A DNA stretch of 64,000 bases from Lumnitzera littorea (Eukaryota; Streptophyta; Magnoliopsida; Myrtales; Combretaceae): assembly GCA_024138015.1 (NCBI GenBank), contig JAMXBB010000007.1, forward strand, positions 86,740,885 to 86,804,884, read 5' to 3'. Below are positions 26,170-41,452 of the stretch, in pieces; the stretch's first letter is position 1; each line of letters begins with the position of its first letter. Made by a program: the position numbers and the translations under genes. Under the pieces are notes generated by a model. It saw only the letters and a program-made list of their open reading frames with translations, did no database searches and was not told the DNA's origin.

Positions 26170-27388
26170 CACCTGCTTGTCTTTCGTTTTGCATGAAACA
26201 AATATTTCAAAGCCCAAGTTGGATTTCACTTTGTAAAAATCTAGATGGCAGCATTCTTGGTGGAGAATGGAGGGGTATGTGCATGTAATGCCAGTACTCT
26301 TGCTAAGAAGCCCCTGGTTGGTCGTGCATGGCTGCCTCATTACTGCAAGTATTCACCTTACGGAGATTATGCTGAGTAATCACTTGACTTACTGACAAAA
26401 GGCCTGCTCAATCCTTGTTCCATGCTTCTGGAGCTGATCACCGGTCAATCTTCGGCGTTTCTCCACATGCTGTCAGCAACAAAATGCTCAAGATTTAATA
26501 TTTTCAGAGTACCCTTGTCAATAATTTTCGAATGCTAATGAAGAGTTGCATGTGAGATCATTCTTTCTCTGTATAATTCATATCGACTGTGTGGATGTAG
26601 AGGATATATTTGTACAGTAAAAGTATCCTTGTGTGACCTATTAGAACAGTTGGCAATATCTTGTAGCATGTCAAAATTGCTTTGTGCTTTGTATGGATTA
26701 ATTTTAGTAATCTGATATGCAATCTAAATTATTGATTTGATTGTGTAATTATATCAGTTCATGTTTTTCTTTCCTTCAGCATGTGTCTCTTTTTCCTCCA
26801 TTCAAGTAAATATATCTAGTCTTATCATTACATTGAAATTGCATAGCAACGTGTGAACTGTGATTGTTTCATTGCTTCTGGACTAGGTTTTATGTTTGCT
26901 ACAAAAGGCAGCAGACATGTTTTGTTCATTAGATTTGAACTTCTTGCTCTTTGTTAGCATGATCTTGTCTTCTAGATTTTCTAGGGGTACCTATGCAAGG
27001 TGCACTTCTATTGGAAGCAAAGTAGCTAAGGGTAACATGTTATAATTGGGGTTTGCTTTGAACTGATTTACTTCCAAGGGCGAAGGGGATTTGTTTTTGT
27101 ACAAATGGTATTTTGAACTTGGAGGGAGCACTTGCTAATCACATTAAATGTAACACATTGAATTTTAATACAATCTGAATACAGTATAAGTATGGTATAT
27201 TTTTTCTCTCGCTCCAAAACCGGCTAAGCCAATGCTAGGGCGAGCTAAAGAATCTGTAAATATGGTGATGATGCATTGAGCCCGGTTATCCATTACAAAT
27301 TTTCGCATTTTTAGAGTAAACGCTCAAAATTCAACTAGCAGTCATCGCTACAGCCACCAAAAATGCCTGAACCGGCCTTCCAAAGTCG
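26170..27388. other. Intergenic region between two convergent genes
   Basis: It should hold the 3' UTRs of the GTPase gene (+) and the first glycosyltransferase (-). I see no further gene, repeat or clear element in it. Confidence 0.6.
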
Positions 27389-30300
27389 TTATGTCGATCC
27401 AAAATCCTCAAGCTTGACATTCAACCTTCTCAACCACACCGAGTGAAGCACCATATGATACCAATCAAATGGCTTGGCTGGACGATTTATCTCAAAATGC
27501 CTACGAACTTTTATTACATTCTTTTGCATCTTAACATACTTCTTATAAGGAATTCCTTGTAATATCGTCTTCAGTTCCGGTATTTTCTCGAAGGGAACGT
27601 GAACCGAGAACCGGTTCCAATTTAGGACATCATTGAATGGCAAACTATAATTCTTTTTAATGATAACCGGGACACATCCTGCATATATTGCTTCAGTCAA
27701 TCTTCCAGTTGCAACTTCATATCCACTAGGACACAAACAGAATTTACTCATTCTCAATAGTTTGACGTAATTTTTCCTATTTTGAAGATATTCATGAACT
27801 TGAACATCCTCATCCTTGTCCTTCCAATGTTGGAGTAATAGTTCCCTAGTGTATCCATGGGCTCCTCCTGCGTAAAAGGCAAGTGTTGGGCGCTTCCTCG
27901 GTGGCAAGTCTATGTAAGGGGGACCAAGTGCGCCAAGGGGTAAAAAGACTTCAGCCATGGAAACATCTATTTTTGGCCTGAATCCCTCTGAAATATTGGC
28001 ATTGCAAAGGACTCTAACGAAGTTCTTGTATAGTTCATGGTCAGCAGAAGAAATATCAGGCCCCTGCATTATTGAGAAAATAAAATAAGAAATTGTGGTT
28101 AACGTACTATATTTTTTCCCTCAAATGATCTCTTCCACACAAAAATTATTGTTTATCATCAAGATTAGTACAATTTAAGTTCAAAGCTCTTCTTGAATAT
28201 ATCCAGGTTAATTTTAGTATTCTACGGGGATCACAACGTGGAAATGATATTTTCACCGCGTATAGGATTAGCATATGTCATTTTTAGTGTGCAAATAAAT
28301 GACAACTATTAGGAAACTGAAAGAAAAAAGTTTTCACATTTTCCATAAAGTATGTATAACCTTAAAAATATTGTAATATATATATATAGACTTTTTTTTT
28401 TCCTCATTAATAGTTGAAAATCACACTAATTAACACGTCCCAAAGGAAAGTCTAGATATACTTACCCAATCATGGCAAGAAACCATGAAATGGTCAGCAC
28501 CAAGACTTCTATTCCAATATGGATATCGACCACCGACAACACCAATGTAGTCCTTGGCAATTCTTTGTAGTCTATCACGAGAGTATTCCTGCGGGGAAGT
28601 GATGGGCACGTAGATATAACGAATCACATTAGCTACACTATAGGGCAAGTAGAATGCATGTGCCCTATCAGGCTGAGTCGCCCTGAAAGGGTTGTTTTTG
28701 TCCTCCATTTCTCCCATGAACTGTCCCTCAACGCCATAAATATTAGCCATCGGGCCAGTGTGGACTAGGGGACGGTCACCTTCCTTGTATGTCCACACCT
28801 TGAATCTCTTCACCATCTCTATATGACTCCTATACATTTGTTGGAAAAGTTAGAAAACATGTCCATAAGTATTATTTTGAGATGTGTAGAGTTTATCAAA
28901 CTTTCTTTTTAATTTTTTTTTAATTTTTAATTTTTATCTCGATGTGGTATATTGTCCCATCTAATCCATTCTACTATTGGTTAAACAAGGCATAAATAAG
29001 AAGATAAGATCTCAATAAGCACTTATAGCACCTCCGAAGATTATCAAAATTATAATGACATTCCGAAGTTCAAAAGATAGTATATCCATTATCACACTAT
29101 TTAAAAAATAATGATATTGTAAAATCTCTCTTCTGATAAGTAATAATTCAACCTTTTATAGCCATATACAATTGCAGCAATTCTTTTAAGTAAATTCATC
29201 ATCCCTCTTAGATCATATTAGTCACTAAAATATCAAATCCATCAACAAAAGCACAATATTAGATGATAACTTCCCTGAAAAATAATTTTTTAGGAGGTGC
29301 CAATATAACTTTTATGAATAGGTTATACCTATTTGTAATATTAAAGGGCAAGAGACTAACTTGGTACAACCTCCCCCAAAATTGAAATTTCGCTGATGGA
29401 TTCCTTCCATTGTTTTTCATTTTAAAAGTATGTCTCTTATTTCATCAACGGTTGAAGTGTAATTATATGAAACCAATAAACTTCAACAAATTAGGGTATA
29501 TGTCAAGTTCTCTAGTTTTAATAAGGAGATTAAATTTCAATAAATTAGGATATAGTAATCGAAAAGGTTTCTACCTCTTATGTTAGTATTTGCCATTAGC
29601 ATACACTATATTTTTATTTTAGGGATACGTATTATGGGTTGTGTTCATCGAGTTCTAATAAAATACAAATAAGATAGATGTGAAAACAATTTAAAGCACA
29701 TCCTTTCTTGGATTAGTTTCTTGCTAGTTATGAACGGAAGCCTTGAATCGATATGAGCCATACTTTTTGGATCATCGGCAAGTGTAAATCATACTTAATC
29801 GCTACATGAATGTGATGGAATCCATGGGAAAATTTACACCTGGTGACGATCCAAAAGGTTTGACTACATCTCACGAGAGAAGACGAGTAGGTCATCTCCA
29901 CCACCAGTGTTTTTGAGTAATCATGATAAAAACCCTAAGAAGAATTAACGATGGGAAGAACCGATCGAACTTGGGATAACATGTTAGACTAATTTATTAC
30001 TTAGATAAAATGTTAGCTTAACTTGATAATTAATTAAATGAAAATAGTGAAGAAATAAGATAATTTATTGACTTCTTATAGCAAGTTACTTTAGCCTGCC
30101 TTTAGTGTTATCACATAAAATTCCCAATCATTTGTATTGTAACTTAAATATATATATATATATATATATATATGGACATGATTAATAATGGGATAAGATA
30201 CATAGGCATATATACTTTTTCCATAGAATTATATATTACAATGTTTTGGGTCTAAGATGAAGTACAAAAAGGATGTCTATTGCTACATTTTGAAATGAGA

Positions 30301-30566
30301 CTTGTAAATTTTTTTGTCGTAGTCCTCTACCCTTTTCCATTAATCTTTTTTTTTTTTATTTGAATCATTTACTAGTTATCTTTTCGGTTTGAATTCTTTA
30401 TATTTTCAATATAATTTGAAAGGTCGTTCTACCATGCCTGTTGTCTTAGTTTTTCTGGTAATAATATAAATCTATTATAATATATTAATATGCCAAGTGT
30501 CACTAAGAATAATAAAAAAATTCACGTTAGAAAAATTTTACCAAATCAATTGTTTGACACTATATG

Positions 30567-30618
<52 letters not shown>

Positions 30619-33600
30619 TGGTAATTGAAAAGGATGGGTGGAATGAATCATGTAGAAGAACTAAATGTGAAGGATTAAAATAGTATAGTGCTAAAGGCGG
30701 ATGATAAAAAGTGGAAAAAATAAACAATTGTAATAGAAAAATAGTTAAAACTTCAAACTTATTTACACAATTTTTTTTTTAATCAATATCTATAACTTTG
30801 AAAAAATTTTTATTGGTTTAGCTGTAATAGAATTAGAATAATATACAAAGCACAAGCACAAATAGACATATACGCACATACATATATACGTGCTAATGGG
30901 AATTGATTTATTCGATGCGTAATAAACTTATTGCATTGGTCACTACTAAGTAGAATACGTGATACTTTCCTTAGATATTCCCCTTTGGGTAATTTGATAA
31001 AACCATAGCAAAGGTAGCAAATCCAAGTCATCCATTTTCGGGTATGACCTAAGGTATCTTTATCTATTTATTTATTTTTTTCCAACTATACTGTAACTTA
31101 AATACTAATAAACTACAATGGCAACCTACAACGGTAACCTAAAGTGTTGTTTCGTTGAGTGAAATTTATGAGACTTAATTGGATAAATTTTTTTATCTAA
31201 TATTTGATTTGTAATTTTAACTTGATTGTTAAGCAAAAAAAGAGTGTTAAGGAAAAAAAAAAATGTCTAAAATTTATCTTATCTAAAATACGGTATAAAA
31301 CATAACTTTATTGGATAATAAGTTTTTTGAAATATAAAAAATACACTCTTATAATCTGTTCAAATTGTATATTTTCAATAATTTTAAATAATATAAAATT
31401 TAGTTAAATATATATTAAACATTATTAACAGTATAAATGTCAAAATATAATAATAAGTCCAAATACTTATATATACTAAATGAGAGAGATTACAAAAATT
31501 TGTATGCAAGTGCAATACTGTGCAAACCATATATAGCATATCAGAGTTGTACTGTCTCATATTACTTATATCGTTTAGGTTTGTTTGTTCAGTTCAGTTC
31601 AGTTTTTAAAATCAAACATTACTTTAAATTTCAAATCTTGAATTTGAAATAACTAAAAAAGTCTTTAAAAAAGTTCCATTTATAATTGATAGATATATTC
31701 TAAAAAGATTTAGGCTATTTTCTTTATCTATACTTTTTTTGAATAAACTGAGAGATTCTTCCCTAAATAATAATAATAAAAAAAAAAACCTTAGATGACA
31801 AGTGAAGATAAACCTTTTATTGTGTAAGTGAGAGGCAATTGCATTTATAGGAATTATCTTCTAGATTCCCGTACCAAAAATATGAAGATTTTATTAACCA
31901 AGTCAGACCCTGACGACACGGCTAGAAGTCTTAGCACACCGCATGCCAAGCAATCAATCTGATTGATTCCAGAGGTCTAACTTTACAAGACAAGAAAAAT
32001 CAATGAGAATTAGTATACGAATCTTCATTTATTTTACTTCTTTTATCTCCAAAGAGCATTATTGTTGATATCTTCACCGATATAGTAATGTGAGAATTAC
32101 GTATTACACTTTTTATCATTTATTTATATATAATCATATTAGTAGAGAAATGATCAAAATATTTAGAAAATTAGCTAATTGATTTTGGAACTATCCAAAT
32201 CTTACAATTTTTAAACACATAGGAAAGCTGGTCCAGTATTTGGCTAATTTTTTTGACATGAGGAATCCCTTCACCAATATGATACAACTCTAGAAAAAAA
32301 GAATTTCTAGAATTGAATTTTCAAAGGAATAATCAATAATAAACAATCCCTCTCGTGATTCATGTAAAATCTATTTTATGTGTGTAATAATAATCATGTA
32401 ACTATAGAGATAAACTAGATTGAGTCAAGCAATTCGTTATATAATACAGAACATAGTAAATAATCATAAAATAATATTCAATATATATTTATATCACGAA
32501 TTAAATCATCTAAAACATATATGCATGCCAAAAAAGTGTATAACGCATGAAAAACTCTAATATTAAAGTGTTAGCATGCGTACCTTGCAATTAGAAATCA
32601 CAGGATAGATTTTTCTTTCAATTAAATCACAAGTTTCTGCATAGGTAAGTATTGATTTCAAATTTTGGAAATTTCCAACAGTTGGTAGGGTATGGAAAAA
32701 GACTTCCTTATCTTACTACCGTGTACGGTACTTTCTTATCCTTCTAATGTAATACATGTTTGAGTATGTGATAATAACAAGGACTAAATAGTGTAATGTT
32801 ATTTTATTATATATATAAATATATGTTATAAATGTAAGCTAAAACTCTTCCTCTTTTTTTTTTTTTTTCTTTTTGCTAACTTCGTTATATATCATAACTT
32901 AAGAAGGGGGATTCGAATCTAATATAATATGTTAGAAGATTAGTATTAATATTATTAGGTCATAGTAGTCATAACAATACACGTATGTTTTATTTTACAC
33001 ATGAATGATTATTATAGAGAAGTTTCTCTTCATACCTTTTTTTTTTTTTTTAAAGTTCAAATCAGTCATGATTTCGAAAACTTAACTGATGAAAAGCATA
33101 GGCATTCCTGTAGACGGATCCTCGAGGCATGAATGCCTCTTCCTTATCCGATGTATAGTTTCGCAATCGAATTGCTCTACGAATTGCAGCTCGCGCCTTG
33201 GCTAAATCACCTTCAATCCTATCCAAACTACTCCTCTTCTGCCGACCAAATTGTTCAACAATCAAAATTAAAACGAAGATTGCAATTCTATTTTTAAATT
33301 TTGTGACACAAGAAAAGACTATTAATTTCTTATGTAGTTATACATCTAAATTAAGAGTAACCGAAAACTTCGAGACACTCACCTTGATAAACTTCGGCTT
33401 ATTTATACCATTTTCATATGTGGATGTTGATAGAACCTCATTTCTTGAAACATGTTGTGACGATGATGTCGATGTTGGATGTATCGCTTGTTTCGTCTTC
33501 GAATAATTTGAAAAACCAACAAATATACGGTTTTCGTTAAATGGGCTATAAAGAAGAGAAGTTACAAGAAGAATAACTAGAAGAACAGGAAAAATTAAGT

Positions 33601-33637
33601 GGTGTGAAGACACTAAAGATAAATTAGAGTCTGCCAT
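27389..33637 (-). CDS. GT47/exostosin-family glycosyltransferase, copy 1, four exons
   Basis: Predicted exons on the - strand are 33637-33383, 33238-33087, 28829-28466 and 28063-27389, with GT-AG junctions in phases 0, 2 and 0, giving about 481 residues. The product is a type II membrane protein: a short N-terminus, one hydrophobic anchor at about residues 14-31 (LIFPVLLVILLVTSLLY), a Ser/Thr-rich stem, then the exostosin domain from about residue 130. Signature segments seen are SCHDW at the end of exon 3, and FRPKIDVSM, SKFCLCPSG, AIYAGCVPVII and YSLPFNDVLNW in exon 4. Plant GT47 proteins of this short class (like Arabidopsis At5g11130/At5g20260) are Golgi enzymes presumed to build cell-wall polysaccharides or glycans; the substrate cannot be read from sequence. 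The start was chosen by matching copy 2 (MADSN against MGDSN); an ATG 42 bases upstream (33679) is in frame. Intron 2 is unusually long, about 4.26 kb. Confidence 0.88.
30148..30173. repeat. (AT)n microsatellite
   Basis: Thirteen AT units inside intron 2 of glycosyltransferase copy 1. Confidence 0.9.
30569..30614. repeat. (CT)23 microsatellite
   Basis: An uninterrupted run of 23 CT units inside intron 2 of glycosyltransferase copy 1. It reads as GA on the transcribed strand. Confidence 0.95.
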
Positions 33638-33682
33638 TGGTGAATGATTGTATTGTTTAAGTCTTCTCCCATGTCCCAAAGG

Positions 33683-33689
33683 TTTTATA
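33683..33689 (-). promoter_or_regulatory. TATA box of glycosyltransferase copy 1
   Basis: TATAAAA on the - strand, about 46 bases upstream of the ATG at 33637. The paralogue has TATATAAA at the same distance, and the flanking CAACATCA is also shared, which supports function. It implies a very short 5' UTR. Confidence 0.65.
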
Positions 33690-36600
33690 TGTGATGTTGC
33701 GTAAACAAAAAGTAAAGAAGCCTACATATTTGTGTGAACATATGCACGTTAATATTCTTCCTGTTATATTCTTCTATGAAGATTTGCCTTATCACGATTA
33801 CCAGTTCAGAAATTAAGGCCAAAAGCTGAATTGGATATTAATCATCAAGTTTATCTTTCAAAAATTGCCATATATCTATAGATTTGTATGATATTTCATG
33901 ATAGCATTAAATGGAAAAATTGTATAGCCTAGTTTTATTTCTTCTTTATGCAATAAATTTTAAATAACATTAATTTTATTACAATGTTATTAATTAATTT
34001 GTAATTGTTGGACAATGTTAACACTATTTGGCAATTCTAAGAAGGGGAAATGAGTGGAAATAAAATCTTGTTTGGATTTAGAGTATGAAAAGGGGAAAAA
34101 AAAAATGGAATGAAATATTTCCTTCTATTTTATCGATGGATGAAAATATTTCTTATTTTATATTTTTAAATTTGCTTGGGTTCTTATACGGTTCATTCCA
34201 CTATTATCTCCCTCAAAATAGAGGGAAACTAATTGATTTTAAAAGTGAAAATTTCACTCATTTCACTTTCGTTAAAATATTCAAACATAACAATTTCATT
34301 GATTTCCTTTTATGTCCAAAGGCTGCCAAATAGAATGTAAGACAAATTCTTGGTAATAGGATGATAGAAAGTTCTTATCTTTTTGTTTTTGTTTATTTTT
34401 TTTTTCCCCTTCTTCCGGAGATAAAGAGTTCGCATCTAGTAATAAGCCTTTCCTAATCTTTTTTGTTTTAATTCTATTACCAGAATGCAATCTATATTAT
34501 TAAAAAGAAAGAAATCCTTTTCAGTCTTCCGTTTTCGAAAAAGTTTTTAATCGTTGATTTTGCCAAATAAACTGTATTAGCATGGTAATAGAAATATTTA
34601 AAACGGGGAGTGTTGGAGGACTCTTATATCTAGAATCCATACACTCTTTTGGTTAAAAAAAAAAAAAGAAAAAAGAAAAAAAAGGAATCCATACAATCTC
34701 ATTCTCCTTGTTATTGGCTCATCACCTTGAGATAATAATGTCATGATTACCTAATATATTTATTGTTTTGACTTACAAGACTTCATTATATTTTTTAAAT
34801 ACATACATCATAGGTGTATAATCCTACTATTATAACTTATATATAGTTATTCATGATATAAAGACCGTTATAATCTAATAACATAAATATTAATTTTTTA
34901 ATAGGATAAATCATATTTAATTTATTCTTCCGTAAAAGTTGTAATATGATATTAGTTGGTAGAGAAAAAAATAATATATTAATTGTTTGCCTTTTGTAAA
35001 TATAATTTTTTTTATCAATCTTATACATACATATTATTTTCTTCAATAAACCATTTGAATTTGGAAAATTGACATGCCATTTGAAAAGGCATCTAAATGG
35101 GTATGGATGTAAAGCATACATCATACACTAACGAGCAGCACTGGAAGATTTTAAAACAATCATTCAACCTATAAAGGTAGCCAATGTAGTCCAGTGGTGT
35201 CCCCGTTAATCTTCTATATGGATTTCAAAATTCCCCCTCCCATGTAGTTGGTTAAAAACAAAGATCTGACTTCCCATTTTTAAAAATAGCTAAAAAATTT
35301 TCTGTTCAAAATTATATAAAGGAAATGTTTGTTTATATTAATCAAGTAAATTTTACAAACATAAGCTCTAAGAAATTTCATGAAAGTCATTTAAAAGTAT
35401 TTACATGGTATAGACATTTTAAGTTATAAGAAATCGCTCGAGAATCATAATAAATAAGGCCACATGCAATAAAAAGAAATTGTTGATAACCTCGATGGAA
35501 AATATTGACAGTCTCGACAAAAATTTATCAATGGTTTTATTATTATTATTGATAGTTTTATATTTACCAGTAAGAAGTTTTTTTTACTGTTAGTCGGAAA
35601 ATTTTATAACTCAAAAGTAATTAGATCAGGATGACTATACCATAAAATCTGTCAGCTATATCGACCATCATCATATCAGCTCCTAAATATTTTAGTGGAA
35701 TGTGTAGCATCGTGCATTGACTTTCATATTGCCCTAGCTGTACTCTCACTTACGTGAGAAGTCCATTTTTGTGTAAAAAGGCGTTTTGCTTTTAGGCAAA
35801 AGACTTCTATCCTTATTTAAGATAGTGTTCCATCTCAACAAGTGAGTTATTAGGGGTGATAAATATATATAAGGTGCTTCATATTAATTCTCGTGTTTAT
35901 TTTTATAGGGAAAATACAAATTCTACCAAATGTAGAAGGGGAAAAAAGAAACCTCGCAAATGAAAAAATGGAGGGTCCAAGCATTCTCACATACAAAGTG
36001 AAGTTAAAAGGTTAGTTCTATGCCGTTCTTCCATCCGTCCAATTCACGTCAGGAGACAAGATCCAAAGCCCAATTAATTGGAGAGACTTTCAAGTCCGAC
36101 AAGCCGAAGTGAAAAGTCATCCGAGTCCAACTAGCAAAATGATGGTGAGAAAAGACAAAGGAAAAGGGAGGAGGAACACGCGCACACTTGATTCACGCAC
36201 CGTGGTCAGTAGGTTGAACTCGAATTTTTACTCATCCTTTCTCTCTTGTATCCACATGCGCAAACATTAAGAATTTTCTTTTAATTTCTTCTCGTTGCTC
36301 TCGCCTTTTTCCTTAAGGACTCCAGACGTAATTCTTTTAGCGGTATCCACACATACGTTAATAAGAATAAATTATAATCCTTTATATTGTTAGATAATTG
36401 AGATTAAGAATTAGAAAAACTAGAAAGCAAAAATTATATATTTCTCTCTTGCCTTTTCTTAAGATGTTTCTCTAAAATAGAAAATCATCATCATAACTCT
36501 TTCTCCTACTCTTGTTTCCTTTTAAACATTAATTAAAATTAATGAAAGAGACTTTTCATTCCAGGAACTTTTTAATTGCCATAACCTTTCAATTGTATAA

Positions 36601-39600
36601 TAATTAAACATGGAATTAATGGTAGATAATCTTTTAGTTACCATAAACTTTTCAATTGGAATTGAATATGAAATTAATAAATTTTATATCTTTTCAATTG
36701 TAATGAACTTTTCAATAGCAATTAAACATGAAATTAATAAATTTCATCTATTTATACACGAAAAGGAAATAATAAAATACGTAACCTTTAAAAGGTACTT
36801 AACTACAAATATATACTATATGATAAAATAAATTACTTTCAATTTATTATTTCAGATTAATTTATTCTAACTTTGAAATAAATATTGATAACTTTTAATA
36901 TCTACTAAAATTTCTTGTCAAAACTTTGTTTTCATTAATTGTATTATCGTGTGCGACCCTCTAGATTTTTGGAGGTAATGTATATATAAACATAAACTAA
37001 GGTAATCATCTAGTAACAGTTATTGGTCATCCAACATAATAGAAAAAGTGTGAACAAGAAACCATTATAAGCTGATTACTGCATAATTAAATCTCTTCAT
37101 GAAATCATATCTTGATTAAACCATTGCATGTCATGTCATTAACATTTAATCATTTTACTTGGTTTTCAAGATAAAATAGATTTAATAATACTTGCCATGG
37201 CTACGGGATTGCAAGTTACTATTATCTTAACTAAGTGGCCTTGGATATTGACTCCTTAATCTAAGAGAGTGATGAATTCTATCTTAACTTATTACTATTC
37301 TCTCTATGTTTCATGTTGTACTCAATAATTGTATTATTTACAATTCAAATAAAAACTGCATTTAACGACATTAAAGCACAACATTCCATATATAGAATGC
37401 ATAAAAGTCTTAAGTCTAAGGATTATTTACGCTTGTTTATTTAGAGGAGAGACCAATGACATTAAACATGTGGTGTTTTCTATTAGCGGGTTGCGTCTAG
37501 TGTACTCATTTAACTTTGGGCACCCACTTGTATAACTTGAATATCTTTCCTTCGGTCTAGTGAGAATGACTTTAGTTATACAATATGTTGGTCTAAATAT
37601 CTATGTCCCCTCTAGGTATTTATTCAATTAAGGACAACTTTTAGATAATACAATGTAATGGAATTTCACTGATAATATACTTTTATTATAATTCCATATA
37701 TACTCTAATTATCTATAAGACTTTATTGTAAAATATATACCAATAGAAAAGTATATAAATATAATAAATACTTGCCTTTTATAAATAATATCTATAAATG
37801 CATAAAAAATATCTTGACACATTATGCACAAATTACAACAACTAAAAGCTTGAATCGATTGCAAGAAGAGGTGAGTTTCTATACAAGTAAACTCAATAGG
37901 TTACAGGAACATAGTCAACATACAATTGCTAGGCTTGATAATTTGGAATGCTTAGTGGATGAAATGAAAGAAGACATGAAGAATCTTATGCTACTTTTCA
38001 AGAAACATTGTGTAAATCAAATTTACCAAATTGGACATGCATCATGCTACTTCCTTCATAGCTTGACCATCCACTTTGACATGTGTTCAAGTTAAATTAC
38101 TAAAGTCAATTTGTTGTATAGATGGCTAGGAACTTAGTTTCATTCTTACACACATCTATGACTAGACTGGCTACACGTTAAGCTAGACTTATTTTTGTCC
38201 CTCCACCTCTAATTCATCCCATTGCTCCTCTAGCTCCAACTTCTAATGGAATCGTAATAGATTTTGTATTCTATTATTTTTCCCTTGTAGGCTACTTTAG
38301 GATTCTAGCTTACCTTGTAAATATTTACTTTTATGCCACTAAGGTTGGAAGAGTTACTATAAATGGCCTAATTAGGAGATTAGCAGATATACTTGTTGAT
38401 CCTCATTGTTTTATTATGCTTGTAATATTAGGCTTATTAATCTTGACTTTAAGGTTAATTACTTTAATCCCCATTATTCTTATCAAATTTCATTCTAAGG
38501 TCGTAGTGAGCACTCATTTAGGATTAATGAGTCCTTATTTGGGGTTAGTAAGTCGTATCTAACCTCTTATTTGAACCTTAAGAGCTTGATTTGGTGTTTA
38601 TGAGTAATATCAAACTCTACTCGAATCCAAACCTTGTTCGTGTTTGTAGCATGTAATATACAACTACATTCTTGTTCATATACCCTCATTTTTACTGTTT
38701 AGGCATTAAAACCTCCAAACCCTAAAATACATTCCTTTAGTTCTTCCTTGTTATATCTACGCATTACTTTAAGTCTACCTTGAAGCGTATCAAGACTTAT
38801 TGTTAACTTAACATGCATTACAACCTATTAGGGAAAACAATTAAGATTGTTAGGCTAAATACCAATCCCTTTGAAAGAGATTGCAAAAAATTTGTCTCTT
38901 CCTCACCTTTATTTGAATTAAATGATAGGAGAAGATGTCACGGTAAAGTTAAGTTCAGTGTTCCAAAGGTAGTCATGGATGGGGATGTTCACCGTTACAA
39001 AAACATGGGTTTGACCTTAATTCATTGTGTTACATTGAAAACTCGTCTATTTAAATTAGAGTGAGTGTAATTTCTTTAATCTTATAACAACTTGAATAAC
39101 GTTGTGTGATGATATTTGACTTGTTGCATTTCATTTAATTAATATTTGATAACCTTGTCTATGTTTTGTTTTTGTGCTCTTGTGTAGCGAGTTAGTTGTT
39201 GCTTACATCCCTATATATACTTTTACAAGTTCTAACTAGAGATGTAGCGCTATAGTTATCCTCTAGTTCATAGCTAATGGAGTTTGGGAATGAGACTAAA
39301 TGAAGGATTAAGCTGGATTTTGTCCCTTTCATGATTACTTTTAGTGTGTTGTGAAACTAATTAAGCCATCTTGAATGACTTAGTAGTTTCACGTAATGGT
39401 TTGTTTGTATTAGAAAAAGAAAAGCAAAACCTATGGATCTGTAGAGCTTATCTTATAAATATAAGTATTTTATATATAGCTATGTGTTGGAAACAAGTTA
39501 ACAAGTATAATATAAAAACTATTGAAGAACTATTTTACATGTTTTATAATAAAATAAGTGCTGAGTTAAATACTTCAAAGCAGTTAAATTGAGTAAGCTT

Positions 39601-40705
39601 TATGTCGATCGGGTCTATGATAACGACTGTGAGATTAGTTTCTATCTTAGGATGGTTTACCTAACAAGACCGTAATGATTCCACATGCTTGGTGCGTAAA
39701 AAAAAAAAAAAAAAAAACCACAAAAGTTATGGTGAAAAGCACATGTAATAGTAGAAATAAAATTTGAAAACACATTTAGAGATCCATTAAGTCATCCTTG
39801 ATAGCTTAAAACACCCAAACAGTATCTACATAAAAAAAGATACTCCCTTTTATGATTGAAAGTGGAAATTAAATAAAAAATAAAAAATAAAAAAAGCAAA
39901 CCAAAACTTATAACATACACATATCTCGCTATGATTATGCTATAGACTAGAGTTTACAATTGGGTTTTGATTAAGGTGTGCATGCACATTTTGGGTCAGG
40001 GGTTAGGGTTAGAGTGCATTTTGTAGGATTAGGGTTTTTGATTTAGAGGGTTTAGGTTCTTTTATGAATTGCAGCCTTTTGTCTTACTTTTATCTATGGA
40101 TTATTCATTTTGACTTTTGATTTTTATCTATTTGGTTTATTTATTTGGTGGATTTTTTTAAAATCTTTTTGGGTTAGGTATATTTTTCTAACATGCATGT
40201 CTACTTGTTTAAACTTAGCTAAGCCAGTTTTATACACATGTTAAGTAAACATACCATGTTAAATGTCAAGTTAACGACAATTTAATGGATTCCCTATTTT
40301 AACCACCTATTGAAATGTCATTCCCTTATTTGTACTTCTCAAAATATTGATATTTTATTTGAACTTACCTCTAAATATTCATTTTCTCTTGTATAATTTT
40401 CCTCATTTTATAAATGAAGAAGAAGAATGCATGTAATGATTTAGGTTTTTGGTATTTGCCAATAAGCCTGCAAAATCATCACTTGGTGCAATTTGGGTGG
40501 GCAAATTGATTGCTTAAGCTAGGTGTTGACACGTGTAATTAGGAGGCAATTCTTAATCGCTGCGAACTTATTTTAAAAGCAAATAATTCACCATTGACTT
40601 TGATTTGGCTGAAAAACAGTTATTAGACTTGCATAAAGTCGTAGCTTCATTGGATGACAAAATTTGCAAGATTGCTCCTTCTCAATTGAGTTTTGAGTTA
40701 TAACT
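33690..40705. other. Intergenic region between the two glycosyltransferase genes
   Basis: No supportable gene. The stretch 34040-34310 begins TTGTTTGGATTT and ends AAATATTCAAACATA, a weak inverted pair suggesting a decayed MITE. A 107-codon frame at 37772-38095 would give a coiled-coil-like peptide (LDNLECLVDEMKEDMKNL), and another frame lies at 38813-39064; neither matches a family I know, and both could be remnants of a transposon. A run of 20 A lies at 39698-39717. Confidence 0.45.
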
Positions 40706-41398
40706 TGTTGATAGGCCCTTTTTGGCTTAGCGCCTTAGAGGCTCAAGCCTAAGTCATTAGGCTCACTTAGTGACTCCAAATACCTCTCATTTGAAGCTTC
40801 AATCTCCTATTAATTGGATAAGCTAAGCTAGGTATGAACATGAGCAAGCCCTCACTATGTTGGTTGCCTATATGAGGGCTCATATGAGCCTCAAGCACAT
40901 CCTTAGCCTAAGACTAGGAAGGATATCAGAAGTCCACCATGGAACCTTTTAGATGCCAAACTTCTTGACCTTAGGCTCCGAGCACTCGAGGAGCCCACAA
41001 CGGCCAAACCTATAGCTTGGTAACCTTCTCTTGACCATAAAGTCAAGTCATGCCTATTGCCTAAGGTTTGGATTGGAGAGCATGCCATGGGAAGAGATCT
41101 AGTTCTCTACTCTTTTCTCCTGTCATTAAATGCTATATCATAATTTATTGTATAACCTAAGGGTTTAGCTGTCTAGACTATGGTGGTTGCTCATATAGAT
41201 GAGACAGACTCCTTCTTCAAGGTTTACCAATTGGCCGATCCTTTCTTGTATGGATCGTACCTACATCTCGGCTTATGCTCGAACTGACCCCCCATCGACA
41301 TGTCTCTCAGTAGGTTAACCCCATTCTATATAAATAGGAGATGAAGCCTCAAGTGAAGGGATTCTTCCCAATCTTTCTCTTAAGAGTACTACTCACCC

Positions 41399-41452
<54 letters not shown>

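Larger units (their letters stand above)
28830..33086 (-). other. Expanded intron 2 of glycosyltransferase copy 1
   Basis: This 4257-base intron corresponds to a 247-base intron in copy 2. It is AT-rich and holds an (AT)n run (30148-30173), a (CT)23 run (30569-30614) and several A/T homopolymers. I see no coding segment or element with clear ends. Palindromic AT-rich stretches near 31150-31330 may be MITE remnants. Confidence 0.7.

Noticed and set aside
37772..38095. 107-codon frame with coiled-coil character as a gene
   Set aside because: No recognisable family, no neighbouring exons and a surrounding of AT-rich non-coding DNA; left as unassigned.
39999..40012. GGGGTTAGGGTTAG as an interstitial telomere repeat
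   Set aside because: Only about two partial units; plant telomere repeats are TTTAGGG and chance is enough to explain it.
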